Notes under the pieces: model-generated | What the model saw: the letters and a program-made list of their open reading frames with translations, nothing else | Database searches by the model: none | What the model was told of the DNA's origin: nothing | Program-made: the position numbers and the translations under genes | Origin: an uncultured Lachnospiraceae bacterium | GTDB taxonomy: Bacteria > Bacillota > Clostridia > Lachnospirales > Lachnospiraceae | DNA: 64,000 nt | Reading direction: 5' to 3' | NCBI GenBank assembly: GCA_910586355.1 | Contig: CAJUHJ010000011.1 | Coordinates: 1-64,000, forward strand | Part shown: positions 51,457-59,731 of the stretch, in pieces | Numbering within the stretch: position 1 is the first letter of the stretch | Layout: the number at the start of each line of letters is the position of its first letter

Positions 51457-54400
51457 CTAATCGCTTTCATAATTACGGAAACTTTCATTGAACGCCTCCA
51501 TCTGCGCCTGTTCGCAGCTCATTCCTTTTTCTTCCCATTTTAAAGAAAGCGCCACCATTTTTTTATAATCATATGGAATAATCTTTTTAAATTTGGACAG
51601 ATATGCTTCAAAATCTGCAAGGATTTCTTTTGCTCTTTTAGAATCTGTCAATTCTGCGTGTTCTTCAATCATATTTTTTAATTCCTGTATATCGTACTTA
51701 TTTTCCACTTTTTCAACGGAAACCATATCTTTATTCAAGTTGCGGTAAAGGCGGCTGTCCTCGTCAAGCACATATGCAATGCCGCCGCTCATTCCAGCTG
51801 CAAAGTTCTTGCCTGTTTTTCCTAGCACAACGACCCTTCCTCCAGTCATATATTCACAGCCATGTTCCCCTACGCCTTCTACGACTGCGCAGGCGCCGGA
51901 ATTACGGATTGCAAAACGTTCCCCGGCAACGCCGTTAATAAAGACTTTTCCACTTGTCGCCCCATATAACGCTACGTTTCCTATAATAATATTTTCTTCT
52001 GCCCGATACCCTCTGTTCTTAGGCGGATAGACGATAAGTTTTCCGCCAGAAAGCCCTTTCCCATAATAATCGTTCGAATCCCCGCAAAGGGTAAACGTTA
52101 ATCCAGCCGGAAGAAATGCCCCGAAACTTTGGCCCCCTGAGCCTTTGCAGCGTACTGTAACCGTATCCTCCGGCAGGCCATTTTTATGGAAACGTGTGAG
52201 CTGGGCGCCAAACAATGTCCCAAACGAACGGTCTGTGTTTTTTATCTTGACATCAAGCGCCGCTTTTGTGCCTTTTTCTATGCTGCTCTTTAATTTTTTC
52301 AATAATACCCGTTCATCCATCGTTTGTTCTAATTGAAAATCATATGCCTTTGCCGGATCAAATATCGTAGAAGTCTCCTCGTTATTTTGGGTATGGTACA
52401 AGATTTCACTCAAATCCATTTTCGGCGCCATTTCCGATACGGCATTGTCTTTTACCTTTAATAAATCGCTTCTTCCAACCATTTCATCAACGGTACGCAC
52501 GCCCAGTTTCGCCATATATTCTCTTAATTCTTCAGCAATAAAGCGCATAAAATTTTCGACATATTCCGGTTTACCCCGAAATCGTGCGCGGAGTTTTGGA
52601 TTTTGCGTTGCAATACCAACTGGGCAGGTATCCAAATTGCAGACACGCATCATCACACATCCCATTGTAACCAAAGGCGCCGTTGCAAACCCAAATTCTT
52701 CCGCCCCGAGAAGCGCTGCAACTGCAACGTCCCTTCCGCTCATTAACTTGCCGTCTGTTTCAATTCTGACACGGTTTCTTAATCCATTCAACAAAAGCGT
52801 CTGATGCGTTTCTGCCAGACCCAATTCCCATGGAAGGCCCGCATTATGAATGGAACTTTCCGGCGCTGCCCCGGTGCCGCCGTCATAGCCGGAAATTAAA
52901 ATAATCTGCGCTCCGGCTTTCGCAACTCCTGCCGCTACCGTCCCAACGCCTGCTTCGGAAACTAATTTTACAGAAATCTGCGCATTTTTATTTGCATTTT
53001 TTAAATCATAAATCAACTGCGCCAAATCTTCAATAGAATAAATGTCATGGTGCGGCGGAGGTGAAATGAGGCTGACGCCAGCTGTGGAATGTCTTGTTTT
53101 AGCAATCCAGGGATACACTTTTTTTGCCGGAAGATGCCCGCCTTCGCCAGGTTTTGCCCCCTGCGCCATTTTAATCTGGATTTCTTTTGCGCTCACCAGA
53201 TAGCGGCTCGTTACGCCAAAACGTCCGGACGCCACCTGTTTAATCGCAGAACAGCGGTCGTCTTTACTTCCCATAGAATCCAAGCGGCCGTCGCTTTCTC
53301 CGCCTTCTCCGGTATTGGACTTCCCATGCAGACGGTTCATCGCCACTGCAAGCGTCTCATGCGCTTCCTGTGAAATCGATCCATACGACATTGCCCCTGT
53401 TTTGAAACGTTTTACAATTTCGTCAACGCTTTCAACTTCGTTTAAAGGAATTGGCTGTTTGGCAAAGTTAAAATCCATCAGACTTCTTAAATATCCGCTC
53501 TGCTCTCCATCAATCTTCTTTGTGTACTCTTTAAATAATTGATAATTTTTCGTCCAGGCCGCCTGCTGTAACAGATGAATCGTCTCAGGATTATACCGGT
53601 GTTCTTCCCCTTTCGCCCTTCTTTTGTGTTTGCCAAGGCTTTCTAATGTCAAATCCGTAGTAAGCCCCAATGGGTCAAAGGCCTTTGAATGGAATTCATC
53701 TACCTGTTGTTCAATATCTTCTATTGTAATTCCCCCTACACGGCTGACCGTTCCAGAAAAATACTGAGAAACGACCTCTTTTGAAATACCGACTGCTTCA
53801 AAAATCTTTGCTCCCTGATACGACTGAATCGTCGAAATGCCCATCTTAGAAGCAATTTTTACAATCCCATGCAGCAGGGCAAAATTATAATCTTCCACTG
53901 CCGCATAGTAATCTTTGTTTAACAGTTTTTCGTCAATCAATTCCCGAATCGTATCTAGCGCCAAATAGGGATTTACTGCACAAGCGCCGTAACCGAGCAA
54001 TGCTGCAAAATGATGGACTTCCCTGGGCTCTCCGGATTCTAAAATTAGGGAAAGCGACGTCTGTTTCTTTGTATTTACCAAATGCTGATGCACAGAAGAC
54101 ACTGCAAGCAAAGATGGCATCGGCACATGGTTTTCATCTACGCCGCGGTCGGATAAGATAAGAATGTCCGCTCCTTCTTTATATGCCTTATCTACCTCTA
54201 CAAACAAACGCTCAATCGCGCGTTTTAACTTTGTACTTTTATAATAGGTAATCGGTACGACTGCGACCTTTATTCCATCCTTTTTCATCCGTTTTATTTT
54301 CAGCATATCGGTATTGGTTAAAATAGGATTGTTGATTTTTAACACATGGCAGTTTTCTGCCTTTTCTTCTAAGAGATTTCCTTTTTTTCCAGCATAAATC

Positions 54401-56007
54401 GTCGTACAAGTTACAATTTCTTCCCGGATTGCGTCAATTGGAGGATTCGTTACCTGCGCAAATAATTGTTTAAAATAATCAAACAGCGGCCGCTTCTTCT
54501 TAGATAGGACGGCAAGCGGCGTATCTGTGCCCATCGCGGCAATGGATTCGCTGCCGTTTAACGCCATATTCCGGATAGAATTTTTATATTCTTCGTAAGT
54601 ATATCCAAAAGCTTTTTGAAGCTGTTTTCTTTTGACTGCATCGTATTCTTCCACACATTCATTCGGAATTTTCAAATCTTTTAATTCAATCAAATTTCCG
54701 TCTAACCATTCTCCATACGGCTGTTTTAACGTATAAATTGCTTTTAAATCTTTATCCCAGAATATCTTTCCAGAAACCGTATCTACCAGCAGCATTTTTC
54801 CTGGATGCAGCCGCTCTTTTAACACAATTTCTTCTTCAGGAACTTCCAATACCCCTACTTCGGAAGAAAGAATCAAGTCTCCGTTTTTCATCACGTAATA
54901 ACGCGACGGCCGAAGTCCGTTCCGGTCAAGAACCGCCCCCATAACGTCTCCGTCTGAAAAAATAATAGACGCCGGGCCGTCCCATGGTTCCATCATTGTT
55001 GCATAATATTGATAAAAATCTCTTTCATCCTGTGAAAGCGTCTCATTTTTGCTCCAAGGCTCTGGTATTGTAATCATCATTGCCAGCGGAAGATCCATTC
55101 CACTCATAACTAAAAATTCTAACGTATTATCAAGCATTGCAGAGTCAGACCCGCGCGTATCGACAATCGGAAGCACTTTATGCAGTTCGCCGTTTAAGTG
55201 CTCAGACTCCATCGTTTCTTCTCTTGCCAGCATTTTATCTGCATTTCCGCGAATTGTATTAATTTCCCCATTATGTACCATAAAACGGTTAGGATGCGCG
55301 CGTTCCCAGCTTGGATTTGTGTTCGTACTAAATCTGGAATGTACCAGCGCAATCGCGGATTCATAATCTGTATCCTGCAAATCGGAAAAAAATGTCCGAA
55401 GCTGCCCGACTAAAAGCATTCCTTTATAAACAATCGTCCTGCTGGACATAGATACGACATACGTATTATCATTACTCTGCTCAAAAACCCTGCGTGCAAT
55501 ATAGAGCCTGCGGTCAAATTCCAGCCCTTTTTGCAAATGTTTTGGCTTTTTGATAAATGCCTGCACAATTTGCGGCATACATTCTTTTGCCTTTTGCCCT
55601 AAAACTTTAGGATGTACCGGAACATCACGAAATCCCAGCAGTTCTAATCCTTCTTTTTCTACAATGATTTCAAACATTTTCTTTGCCTGATTGCACTTAA
55701 GTTCGTCCTGCGGCAAAAAAAGCTGTGCAATTCCATACTCTCTTTCGTCTCCGATGGAAATGCCGGACTGCGCGCATACTTTACGGAAAAATTTATGGGA
55801 AATCTGCAGCAGTATCCCTACGCCGTCCCCCGTTTTTCCTTCTGCATCTTTTCCGGCTCTATGTTCTAAATTTTCTACAATTTTCAGCGCATTTTCTACG
55901 GTCGTATGGCTTTTAATTCCTTTACTGTTGACTACCGCTCCAATCCCGCAGTTATCGTGCTCAAATTGTGTCCGATATAATCCTCTGTTTTTTTGATTAC
56001 TGTTCAT
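51457..56007 (-). CDS. gltB: Glutamate synthase large subunit
   Basis: Makes two glutamates from glutamine and 2-oxoglutarate. The 1516-residue protein has a 19-residue propeptide before the nucleophilic Cys20 (DNCGIGAVV), an N-terminal glutaminase domain (about 20-430), the central and FMN-binding synthase domains (about 470-1220; CRTGEGGE-like SNTGEGGESDGR, GQISVKLVSEAG-type stretch, GYDGGTGAAP) with the 3Fe-4S cysteines (CVMMRVCNLDTCPVG), and the C-terminal beta-helix domain. It heads gltB-gltD-glnA-nitR and is preceded by an ANTAR-type leader. Confidence 0.96.
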   Translation of the reverse strand: MNSNQKNRGLYRTQFEHDNCGIGAVVNSKGIKSHTTVENALKIVENLEHRAGKDAEGKTGDGVGILLQISHKFFRKVCAQSGISIGDEREYGIAQLFLPQDELKCNQAKKMFEIIVEKEGLELLGFRDVPVHPKVLGQKAKECMPQIVQAFIKKPKHLQKGLEFDRRLYIARRVFEQSNDNTYVVSMSSRTIVYKGMLLVGQLRTFFSDLQDTDYESAIALVHSRFSTNTNPSWERAHPNRFMVHNGEINTIRGNADKMLAREETMESEHLNGELHKVLPIVDTRGSDSAMLDNTLEFLVMSGMDLPLAMMITIPEPWSKNETLSQDERDFYQYYATMMEPWDGPASIIFSDGDVMGAVLDRNGLRPSRYYVMKNGDLILSSEVGVLEVPEEEIVLKERLHPGKMLLVDTVSGKIFWDKDLKAIYTLKQPYGEWLDGNLIELKDLKIPNECVEEYDAVKRKQLQKAFGYTYEEYKNSIRNMALNGSESIAAMGTDTPLAVLSKKKRPLFDYFKQLFAQVTNPPIDAIREEIVTCTTIYAGKKGNLLEEKAENCHVLKINNPILTNTDMLKIKRMKKDGIKVAVVPITYYKSTKLKRAIERLFVEVDKAYKEGADILILSDRGVDENHVPMPSLLAVSSVHQHLVNTKKQTSLSLILESGEPREVHHFAALLGYGACAVNPYLALDTIRELIDEKLLNKDYYAAVEDYNFALLHGIVKIASKMGISTIQSYQGAKIFEAVGISKEVVSQYFSGTVSRVGGITIEDIEQQVDEFHSKAFDPLGLTTDLTLESLGKHKRRAKGEEHRYNPETIHLLQQAAWTKNYQLFKEYTKKIDGEQSGYLRSLMDFNFAKQPIPLNEVESVDEIVKRFKTGAMSYGSISQEAHETLAVAMNRLHGKSNTGEGGESDGRLDSMGSKDDRCSAIKQVASGRFGVTSRYLVSAKEIQIKMAQGAKPGEGGHLPAKKVYPWIAKTRHSTAGVSLISPPPHHDIYSIEDLAQLIYDLKNANKNAQISVKLVSEAGVGTVAAGVAKAGAQIILISGYDGGTGAAPESSIHNAGLPWELGLAETHQTLLLNGLRNRVRIETDGKLMSGRDVAVAALLGAEEFGFATAPLVTMGCVMMRVCNLDTCPVGIATQNPKLRARFRGKPEYVENFMRFIAEELREYMAKLGVRTVDEMVGRSDLLKVKDNAVSEMAPKMDLSEILYHTQNNEETSTIFDPAKAYDFQLEQTMDERVLLKKLKSSIEKGTKAALDVKIKNTDRSFGTLFGAQLTRFHKNGLPEDTVTVRCKGSGGQSFGAFLPAGLTFTLCGDSNDYYGKGLSGGKLIVYPPKNRGYRAEENIIIGNVALYGATSGKVFINGVAGERFAIRNSGACAVVEGVGEHGCEYMTGGRVVVLGKTGKNFAAGMSGGIAYVLDEDSRLYRNLNKDMVSVEKVENKYDIQELKNMIEEHAELTDSKRAKEILADFEAYLSKFKKIIPYDYKKMVALSLKWEEKGMSCEQAQMEAFNESFRNYESD

Positions 56008-56050
56008 ATTACTGACTCCTCTCTTTTTACTTCCCCTAACTTAATGGCAT

Positions 56051-56094
56051 AAAAAAAGGAAACAGAAACCCTAGTTTTAGGATTTCTGACTTCC
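56051..56094 (-). terminator. Leader terminator upstream of gltB
   Basis: Minus-strand hairpin built from GGAA..CAGAAA.CCTA and TAGG.TTTCTG..TTCC, followed by seven U (56051-56057). It lies between the promoter and gltB, so most transcripts would stop here unless antiterminated. Confidence 0.85.
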
Positions 56095-56101
56095 TTGTCA
56101 G
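56066..56101 (-). promoter_or_regulatory. ANTAR-type hairpin element in the gltB leader
   Basis: P1: CTGAC-AAGGAA-GTCAG (56086-56101), a hexaloop with A at 1 and G at 4. P2: AAATCCT-AAAACT-AGGGTTT (56066-56085), a hexaloop with A at 1 but A rather than G at 4. The right arm of P1 is part of the terminator's left arm, so P1 and terminator exclude each other. Confidence 0.7.
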
Positions 56102-56109
56102 CTTTATTT

Positions 56110-56138
56110 ATTATGTAACTTTCTTTTTTATTTGTCAA
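56110..56138 (-). promoter_or_regulatory. Sigma-A promoter of gltB-gltD-glnA-nitR
   Basis: Minus strand: perfect TTGACA (56133-56138), a 17-nt spacer and CATAAT (56110-56115). The transcript would begin within a few bases of the P1 hairpin. Confidence 0.75.
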
Positions 56139-56250
56139 TTGTTATTTTAAGGAATCTTTTAAAATATACATTTTAAAAATCAATGCACCATATTTATCCG
56201 GTTTTTTCACCTTTGTCCCCAAAAGGTATTTTTTTCTCATATCGGACATA

Positions 56251-57831
56251 TTATATTCCGCTGTCTCCATAATTTTCCAATACACGAGCAGAAGGATCCC
56301 CCACATCACAGCCTTCCCATTCTTTATTCGGCATCCAAAATCCTGTAATCATTTCACCCTGCCCTGGATAATATTTTTCAAACAATTCACGATATAACAA
56401 AGATTCTTTGGTAAAAGGCTGCGCATAAGAGTACTGCGTTCTTTTTATTTCAAACTCTTCGTCTGTATATAAACCGTCTGCATATGCTTTTAAATAATCT
56501 ACCATCGAATGGCCTACTGCGTCTGAAAAAGCCGCTTTTTCACGCCATAGTATTTCAGGCGGGAGATAATCTCCCGTCTCAAACGCATGGCGCAGCAGGT
56601 ATTTTCCTTTGTGATATGTATTCAATTTCTTTTGCGGATGAATCGACAAAACATAACGCACAAAATCAAGGTCGCCAAATGGAACTCTTGCTTCTAAAGA
56701 ATTTACGGAAATACACCGGTCTGCACGAAGCACATCATACATATGCAGTTGACGGATTCTCTTTTCCGACTCTTTTTGAAATTCTTCTGCAGACGGTGCA
56801 AAATCTGTATATTTATAACCAAATAACTCGTCTGAGATTTCTCCGGTTAAAAGAACTCGAATATCCGTCTGCTCGTGGATTGCTTTACAGACCAGATACA
56901 TACCTATGCTGGCGCGTATCGTCGTAATATCATAAGTGCCAAGAAGGGCAACGACTTCTTCTAAAGCCGCCGTCACTTCGTTTTTTGTAATAATCACTTC
57001 TTTATGCTCGCTGCCAATATATTCCGCCGCTTGTCTGGCATATTTTAAATCAATCGCATCTTCGTCCATGCCAATTGCAAACGTATGGATTGGAGCGTCA
57101 CTTTTTTTTGCCGCTACTGCACAGACAATGGACGAATCCAGCCCGCCAGAAAGAAGAAAACCTATTTTTGCATCTGCAATCAGCCGTTTTTCAATTCCGG
57201 CCGTCAGTTTATCGTGGATATTTTTACAGACTGTCTCTAAATCATCTTCACAGACGGATTCTATTTTTGTAATGTCGCAATAACAAACAAACTGTCCGTT
57301 TTTATAATAATACCCCGGCGGAAACGGCATAATTTTTTTGCACATCCCCACCAGATTTTTTGCTTCACTTGCAAACACAATGATTCCGTTCTTATCATAT
57401 CCATAATAAAGGGGACGGATTCCAATCGGATCTCTTGCCGCAATATATTCCTTTGTGCTTCCATCATATAGAATACATGCAAACTCTGCATCCAGCATAC
57501 CAAACATATCCGTTCCATATAATTCATATAACGGCAGCAGGATTTCACAGTCTGAATTGCTTTCAAATGTATATGCTTGTAAAAGGTTTTTCTTTAACGT
57601 CTCAAATCCATAAATTTCCCCATTACATACTACATAATTTCCATTTCTAAAAAACGGCTGCATCCCTGATGAATCCAGTCCCATAATTGCCAGTCTGTGA
57701 AACGCCAAAATCCCATCGCCCAGAGAAAGAATCCGGCTGTCATCCGGCCCTCTGGAAATTGTCCTTTTAAAATAAGTTTGAAACTCCTCCACTCCGACGC
57801 CTTTTCCGCAATATCCCATAATTGAACACAT
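56251..57831 (-). CDS. asnB: Asparagine synthetase, ANTAR-leader copy
   Basis: A 526-residue glutamine-dependent asparagine synthetase: catalytic Cys2 (MCSIMGYCG), RGPDDSRI, CNGEIYG and the PPi loop SGGLDSSIV near residue 225. The start at 57831 is set by the need for Cys2 and by GGAGGTGCAAAGAGT upstream; the longer frame to 57876 runs into the leader terminator. It belongs to the shorter AsnB group and is only distantly like the 616-residue copy at 17885. It is transcribed toward the gltB operon from its own promoter with a dual-hexaloop leader, so nitrogen control is likely. Confidence 0.92.
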   Translation of the reverse strand: MCSIMGYCGKGVGVEEFQTYFKRTISRGPDDSRILSLGDGILAFHRLAIMGLDSSGMQPFFRNGNYVVCNGEIYGFETLKKNLLQAYTFESNSDCEILLPLYELYGTDMFGMLDAEFACILYDGSTKEYIAARDPIGIRPLYYGYDKNGIIVFASEAKNLVGMCKKIMPFPPGYYYKNGQFVCYCDITKIESVCEDDLETVCKNIHDKLTAGIEKRLIADAKIGFLLSGGLDSSIVCAVAAKKSDAPIHTFAIGMDEDAIDLKYARQAAEYIGSEHKEVIITKNEVTAALEEVVALLGTYDITTIRASIGMYLVCKAIHEQTDIRVLLTGEISDELFGYKYTDFAPSAEEFQKESEKRIRQLHMYDVLRADRCISVNSLEARVPFGDLDFVRYVLSIHPQKKLNTYHKGKYLLRHAFETGDYLPPEILWREKAAFSDAVGHSMVDYLKAYADGLYTDEEFEIKRTQYSYAQPFTKESLLYRELFEKYYPGQGEMITGFWMPNKEWEGCDVGDPSARVLENYGDSGI

Positions 57832-57857
57832 ACTCTTTGCACCTCCATGTATAAGAT

Positions 57858-57898
57858 AAAAAAAGACGCCTCTCATGTAACGTTACATGAAAGACGCC
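57858..57898 (-). terminator. Leader terminator upstream of asnB
   Basis: Minus-strand hairpin: GGCGTCTT plus TCATGT pair with ACATGA plus GAGGCGTC (with G-U pairs) around the AACGTT loop, then seven U (57858-57864). It lies between the asnB promoter and start codon. Confidence 0.85.
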
Positions 57899-57907
57899 TT
57901 TGTCTTT
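57873..57907 (-). promoter_or_regulatory. ANTAR dual-hexaloop element in the asnB leader
   Basis: P1: AAAGAC-AAAGGC-GTCTTT (57890-57907). P2: TCATGT-AACGTT-ACATGA (57873-57890). Both loops are six bases with A at 1 and G at 4, the defining features of ANTAR target RNA. P1 uses the sequence that forms the base of the terminator's left arm. Confidence 0.8.
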
Positions 57908-57917
57908 TATAAACTGC

Positions 57918-57946
57918 ATTTTACACCCAGAAAAATGATTTGTCAA
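57918..57946 (-). promoter_or_regulatory. Sigma-A promoter of asnB (leader copy)
   Basis: Minus strand: perfect TTGACA (57941-57946), a 17-nt spacer and TAAAAT (57918-57923). The RNA would start only a few bases before the P1 hairpin. Confidence 0.8.
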
Positions 57947-57980
57947 CCGTGAAGGAAACGCATTTTGTATTTCTGCGCTT

Positions 57981-59660
57981 TTATAAATTTCTCATATTTA
58001 ATATACTCTGATAAATGTCTAATCTTCCGTATCCTTCTTCCCGGTTGGGAAAAAGCTGATTTGATATTCTGCGCGTGCCGTTAATAATCTGGTTGCGCAG
58101 TTCAATCGAATTAATATTCCGGTTATCAATATGCGAAATATTCCATTCCAGCAATAATGCGCAGGCGCCTGACGCAACGGCTGCAGCCGCACAGGTCCCT
58201 GTCATTGCCTCATACCGCCCAAACTGATTTTGCGTAAATACATTTACTGCCGGAGCTGCATAATCCGGTTTAATCGCACCGTCCATAGAGTACCCTCTTC
58301 CAGATTCGATGTAAATGCCATCTGTGACAGAATTGTAACCTCCGATTGCCATTGGATATTTTGCGCTGGATGGTACGGTAAGCGTCATATCCGGATTCGA
58401 GCGTACAAAATAAACTTCCTGTTCCAAAAAACTTGTAATCGGCAGATACATATTAAAATTCCCATCTGAAATACGGTAGGGAAACACTTCAATCTGCCAA
58501 AGCCCCCTGACTGGATTCGAAAAATCAATATAGATAAGCTGTTCCCTGCTTCGCTCCGAACCAAGCTGATAATCAATCACAACCAGCGTATTTTCCAATA
58601 AAAAACGCTGTTTCTGCTGCTGCCCATTCCATACAGAAACTCGCGGCAATACTTCCCCCGTTGGAGATGTAATGGAAATCGCAAACAATTCCGAAGAATG
58701 TCCCCACAATTCCATTACAAATCCCCGCAAATCTTCTGTTACATTTATTTCGACCTTATCCGATGTATTCGGGGTTAAACTGCCGTAATAATGATGTCTT
58801 GCCGTCGCCTCGTCGCCAACTGCAATGCAGACTGCGCGGCGGTAAAGCGCTGCAATATCATCTAAATAAGACGTCAGCCTGCCCCCGCTGCCGCGGTGTC
58901 CCTGGTTTGTACCAAGCCCAATACAAAGCACTAAAGGCTCTCCCCGCTTATCTGCCAGTTGATCCAAATAGGCAATTGCCGTAAAAATATCATTTTCCTG
59001 ATAGGCAACCGCATCTTCTTTTATATAGTAAAAATCTCTTAAATATTGTTTGGCTGGCTTTAACTTCACAACTGCAATATCTGCATGAGGCGCCGCGCCA
59101 ATAAAATCATTGCCGATATCTTCACTTCCCGCCGCAATAGAAGCAAGCATTGTCCCATGCCCGACGTCGTCTGTCTGCGGCACATAATCTTTTGGATTTT
59201 CCTGTTTTAAAGCAAAGTCGATCTCTTCTTTTGTATATTCCGTTCCATAAATAAAACCTTCCGGATGCGGGCCTGTATCAATTGTCTGATCCCAGATTGC
59301 CGTAATCCTAGTACTTCCATCTGCGTTTCGAAAAGCGCTGTTCTCATACGCAATCCCCGTATCCAAAAAACCAATTAAAATGCCGTCTCCCATAAGTTCT
59401 AAATTCCGCTGTGTCTGTACCCGCGTAATTCCGCTGACGTCTAAAGCGCTCTGGTCTAAAATTGTAAAACATTTCGGAATATTAATATATTTGTATGTCC
59501 CGACCGATAAAGGCGGCACCTCTGCCCGGTTCAGATAATAAATAATATAACGGTTTTCTACTTTCTGGCTGCAGACATTTTCTAATCCTGTCCCCATAAT
59601 ACGCGAACCGGAAATTATATCATAATAATCATTCGAATATACAGCTTTTTGACAATCCAT
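57981..59660 (-). CDS. Csp-like subtilase (S8 family) with catalytic Ser replaced by Cys
   Basis: A 559-residue protein like the clostridial Csp spore-germination subtilases. It has the catalytic Asp in GFLDTGIAY (about 100), His in DVGHGTMLAS (about 168), a long inserted jelly-roll-type region (about 290-430) and a final block MTGTCAAAAVASGACALL. There the usual Ser of GTS is Cys (about 490; codon TGT). There is no signal peptide, consistent with spore-associated Csp proteins. I prefer the start at 59660 (MDCQ) because a sporulation-type promoter just upstream would give too short a leader for the start at 59681. The role (pro-SleC processing or pseudoprotease) is an inference. Confidence 0.8.
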   Translation of the reverse strand: MDCQKAVYSNDYYDIISGSRIMGTGLENVCSQKVENRYIIYYLNRAEVPPLSVGTYKYINIPKCFTILDQSALDVSGITRVQTQRNLELMGDGILIGFLDTGIAYENSAFRNADGSTRITAIWDQTIDTGPHPEGFIYGTEYTKEEIDFALKQENPKDYVPQTDDVGHGTMLASIAAGSEDIGNDFIGAAPHADIAVVKLKPAKQYLRDFYYIKEDAVAYQENDIFTAIAYLDQLADKRGEPLVLCIGLGTNQGHRGSGGRLTSYLDDIAALYRRAVCIAVGDEATARHHYYGSLTPNTSDKVEINVTEDLRGFVMELWGHSSELFAISITSPTGEVLPRVSVWNGQQQKQRFLLENTLVVIDYQLGSERSREQLIYIDFSNPVRGLWQIEVFPYRISDGNFNMYLPITSFLEQEVYFVRSNPDMTLTVPSSAKYPMAIGGYNSVTDGIYIESGRGYSMDGAIKPDYAAPAVNVFTQNQFGRYEAMTGTCAAAAVASGACALLLEWNISHIDNRNINSIELRNQIINGTRRISNQLFPNREEGYGRLDIYQSILNMRNL

Positions 59661-59692
59661 CTTTTTCCCGCCAGTTTCCATTCTTTCTCATC

Positions 59693-59722
59693 AATATATG
59701 AAAGGAATAGTGTCCTTTATTC
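59693..59722 (-). promoter_or_regulatory. Possible sporulation-sigma promoter of the Csp-like gene
   Basis: Minus strand: GAATAA (59717-59722), a 16-nt spacer and CATATATT (59693-59700), resembling SigmaE (CATAcanT) or SigmaG -10 boxes. There is no good sigma-A promoter in the 50-bp gap after clpX. The same bases include an inverted repeat GGAATA/TATTCC (59704-59723) that may act as a weak clpX terminator. Confidence 0.35.
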
Positions 59723-59731
59723 CCCGAAATT

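Noticed and set aside
56155..56180. AT-only inverted repeat between asnB and the gltB promoter
   Set aside because: Composed solely of A/T runs with a palindromic look. In such an AT-rich gap it is likely by chance, and no function can be argued.
56209..56235. Plus-strand terminator-like hairpin ACCTTT/AAAGGT followed by T's
   Set aside because: No plus-strand gene ends there. On the minus strand, where asnB ends, it lacks a U-run. Left unassigned.
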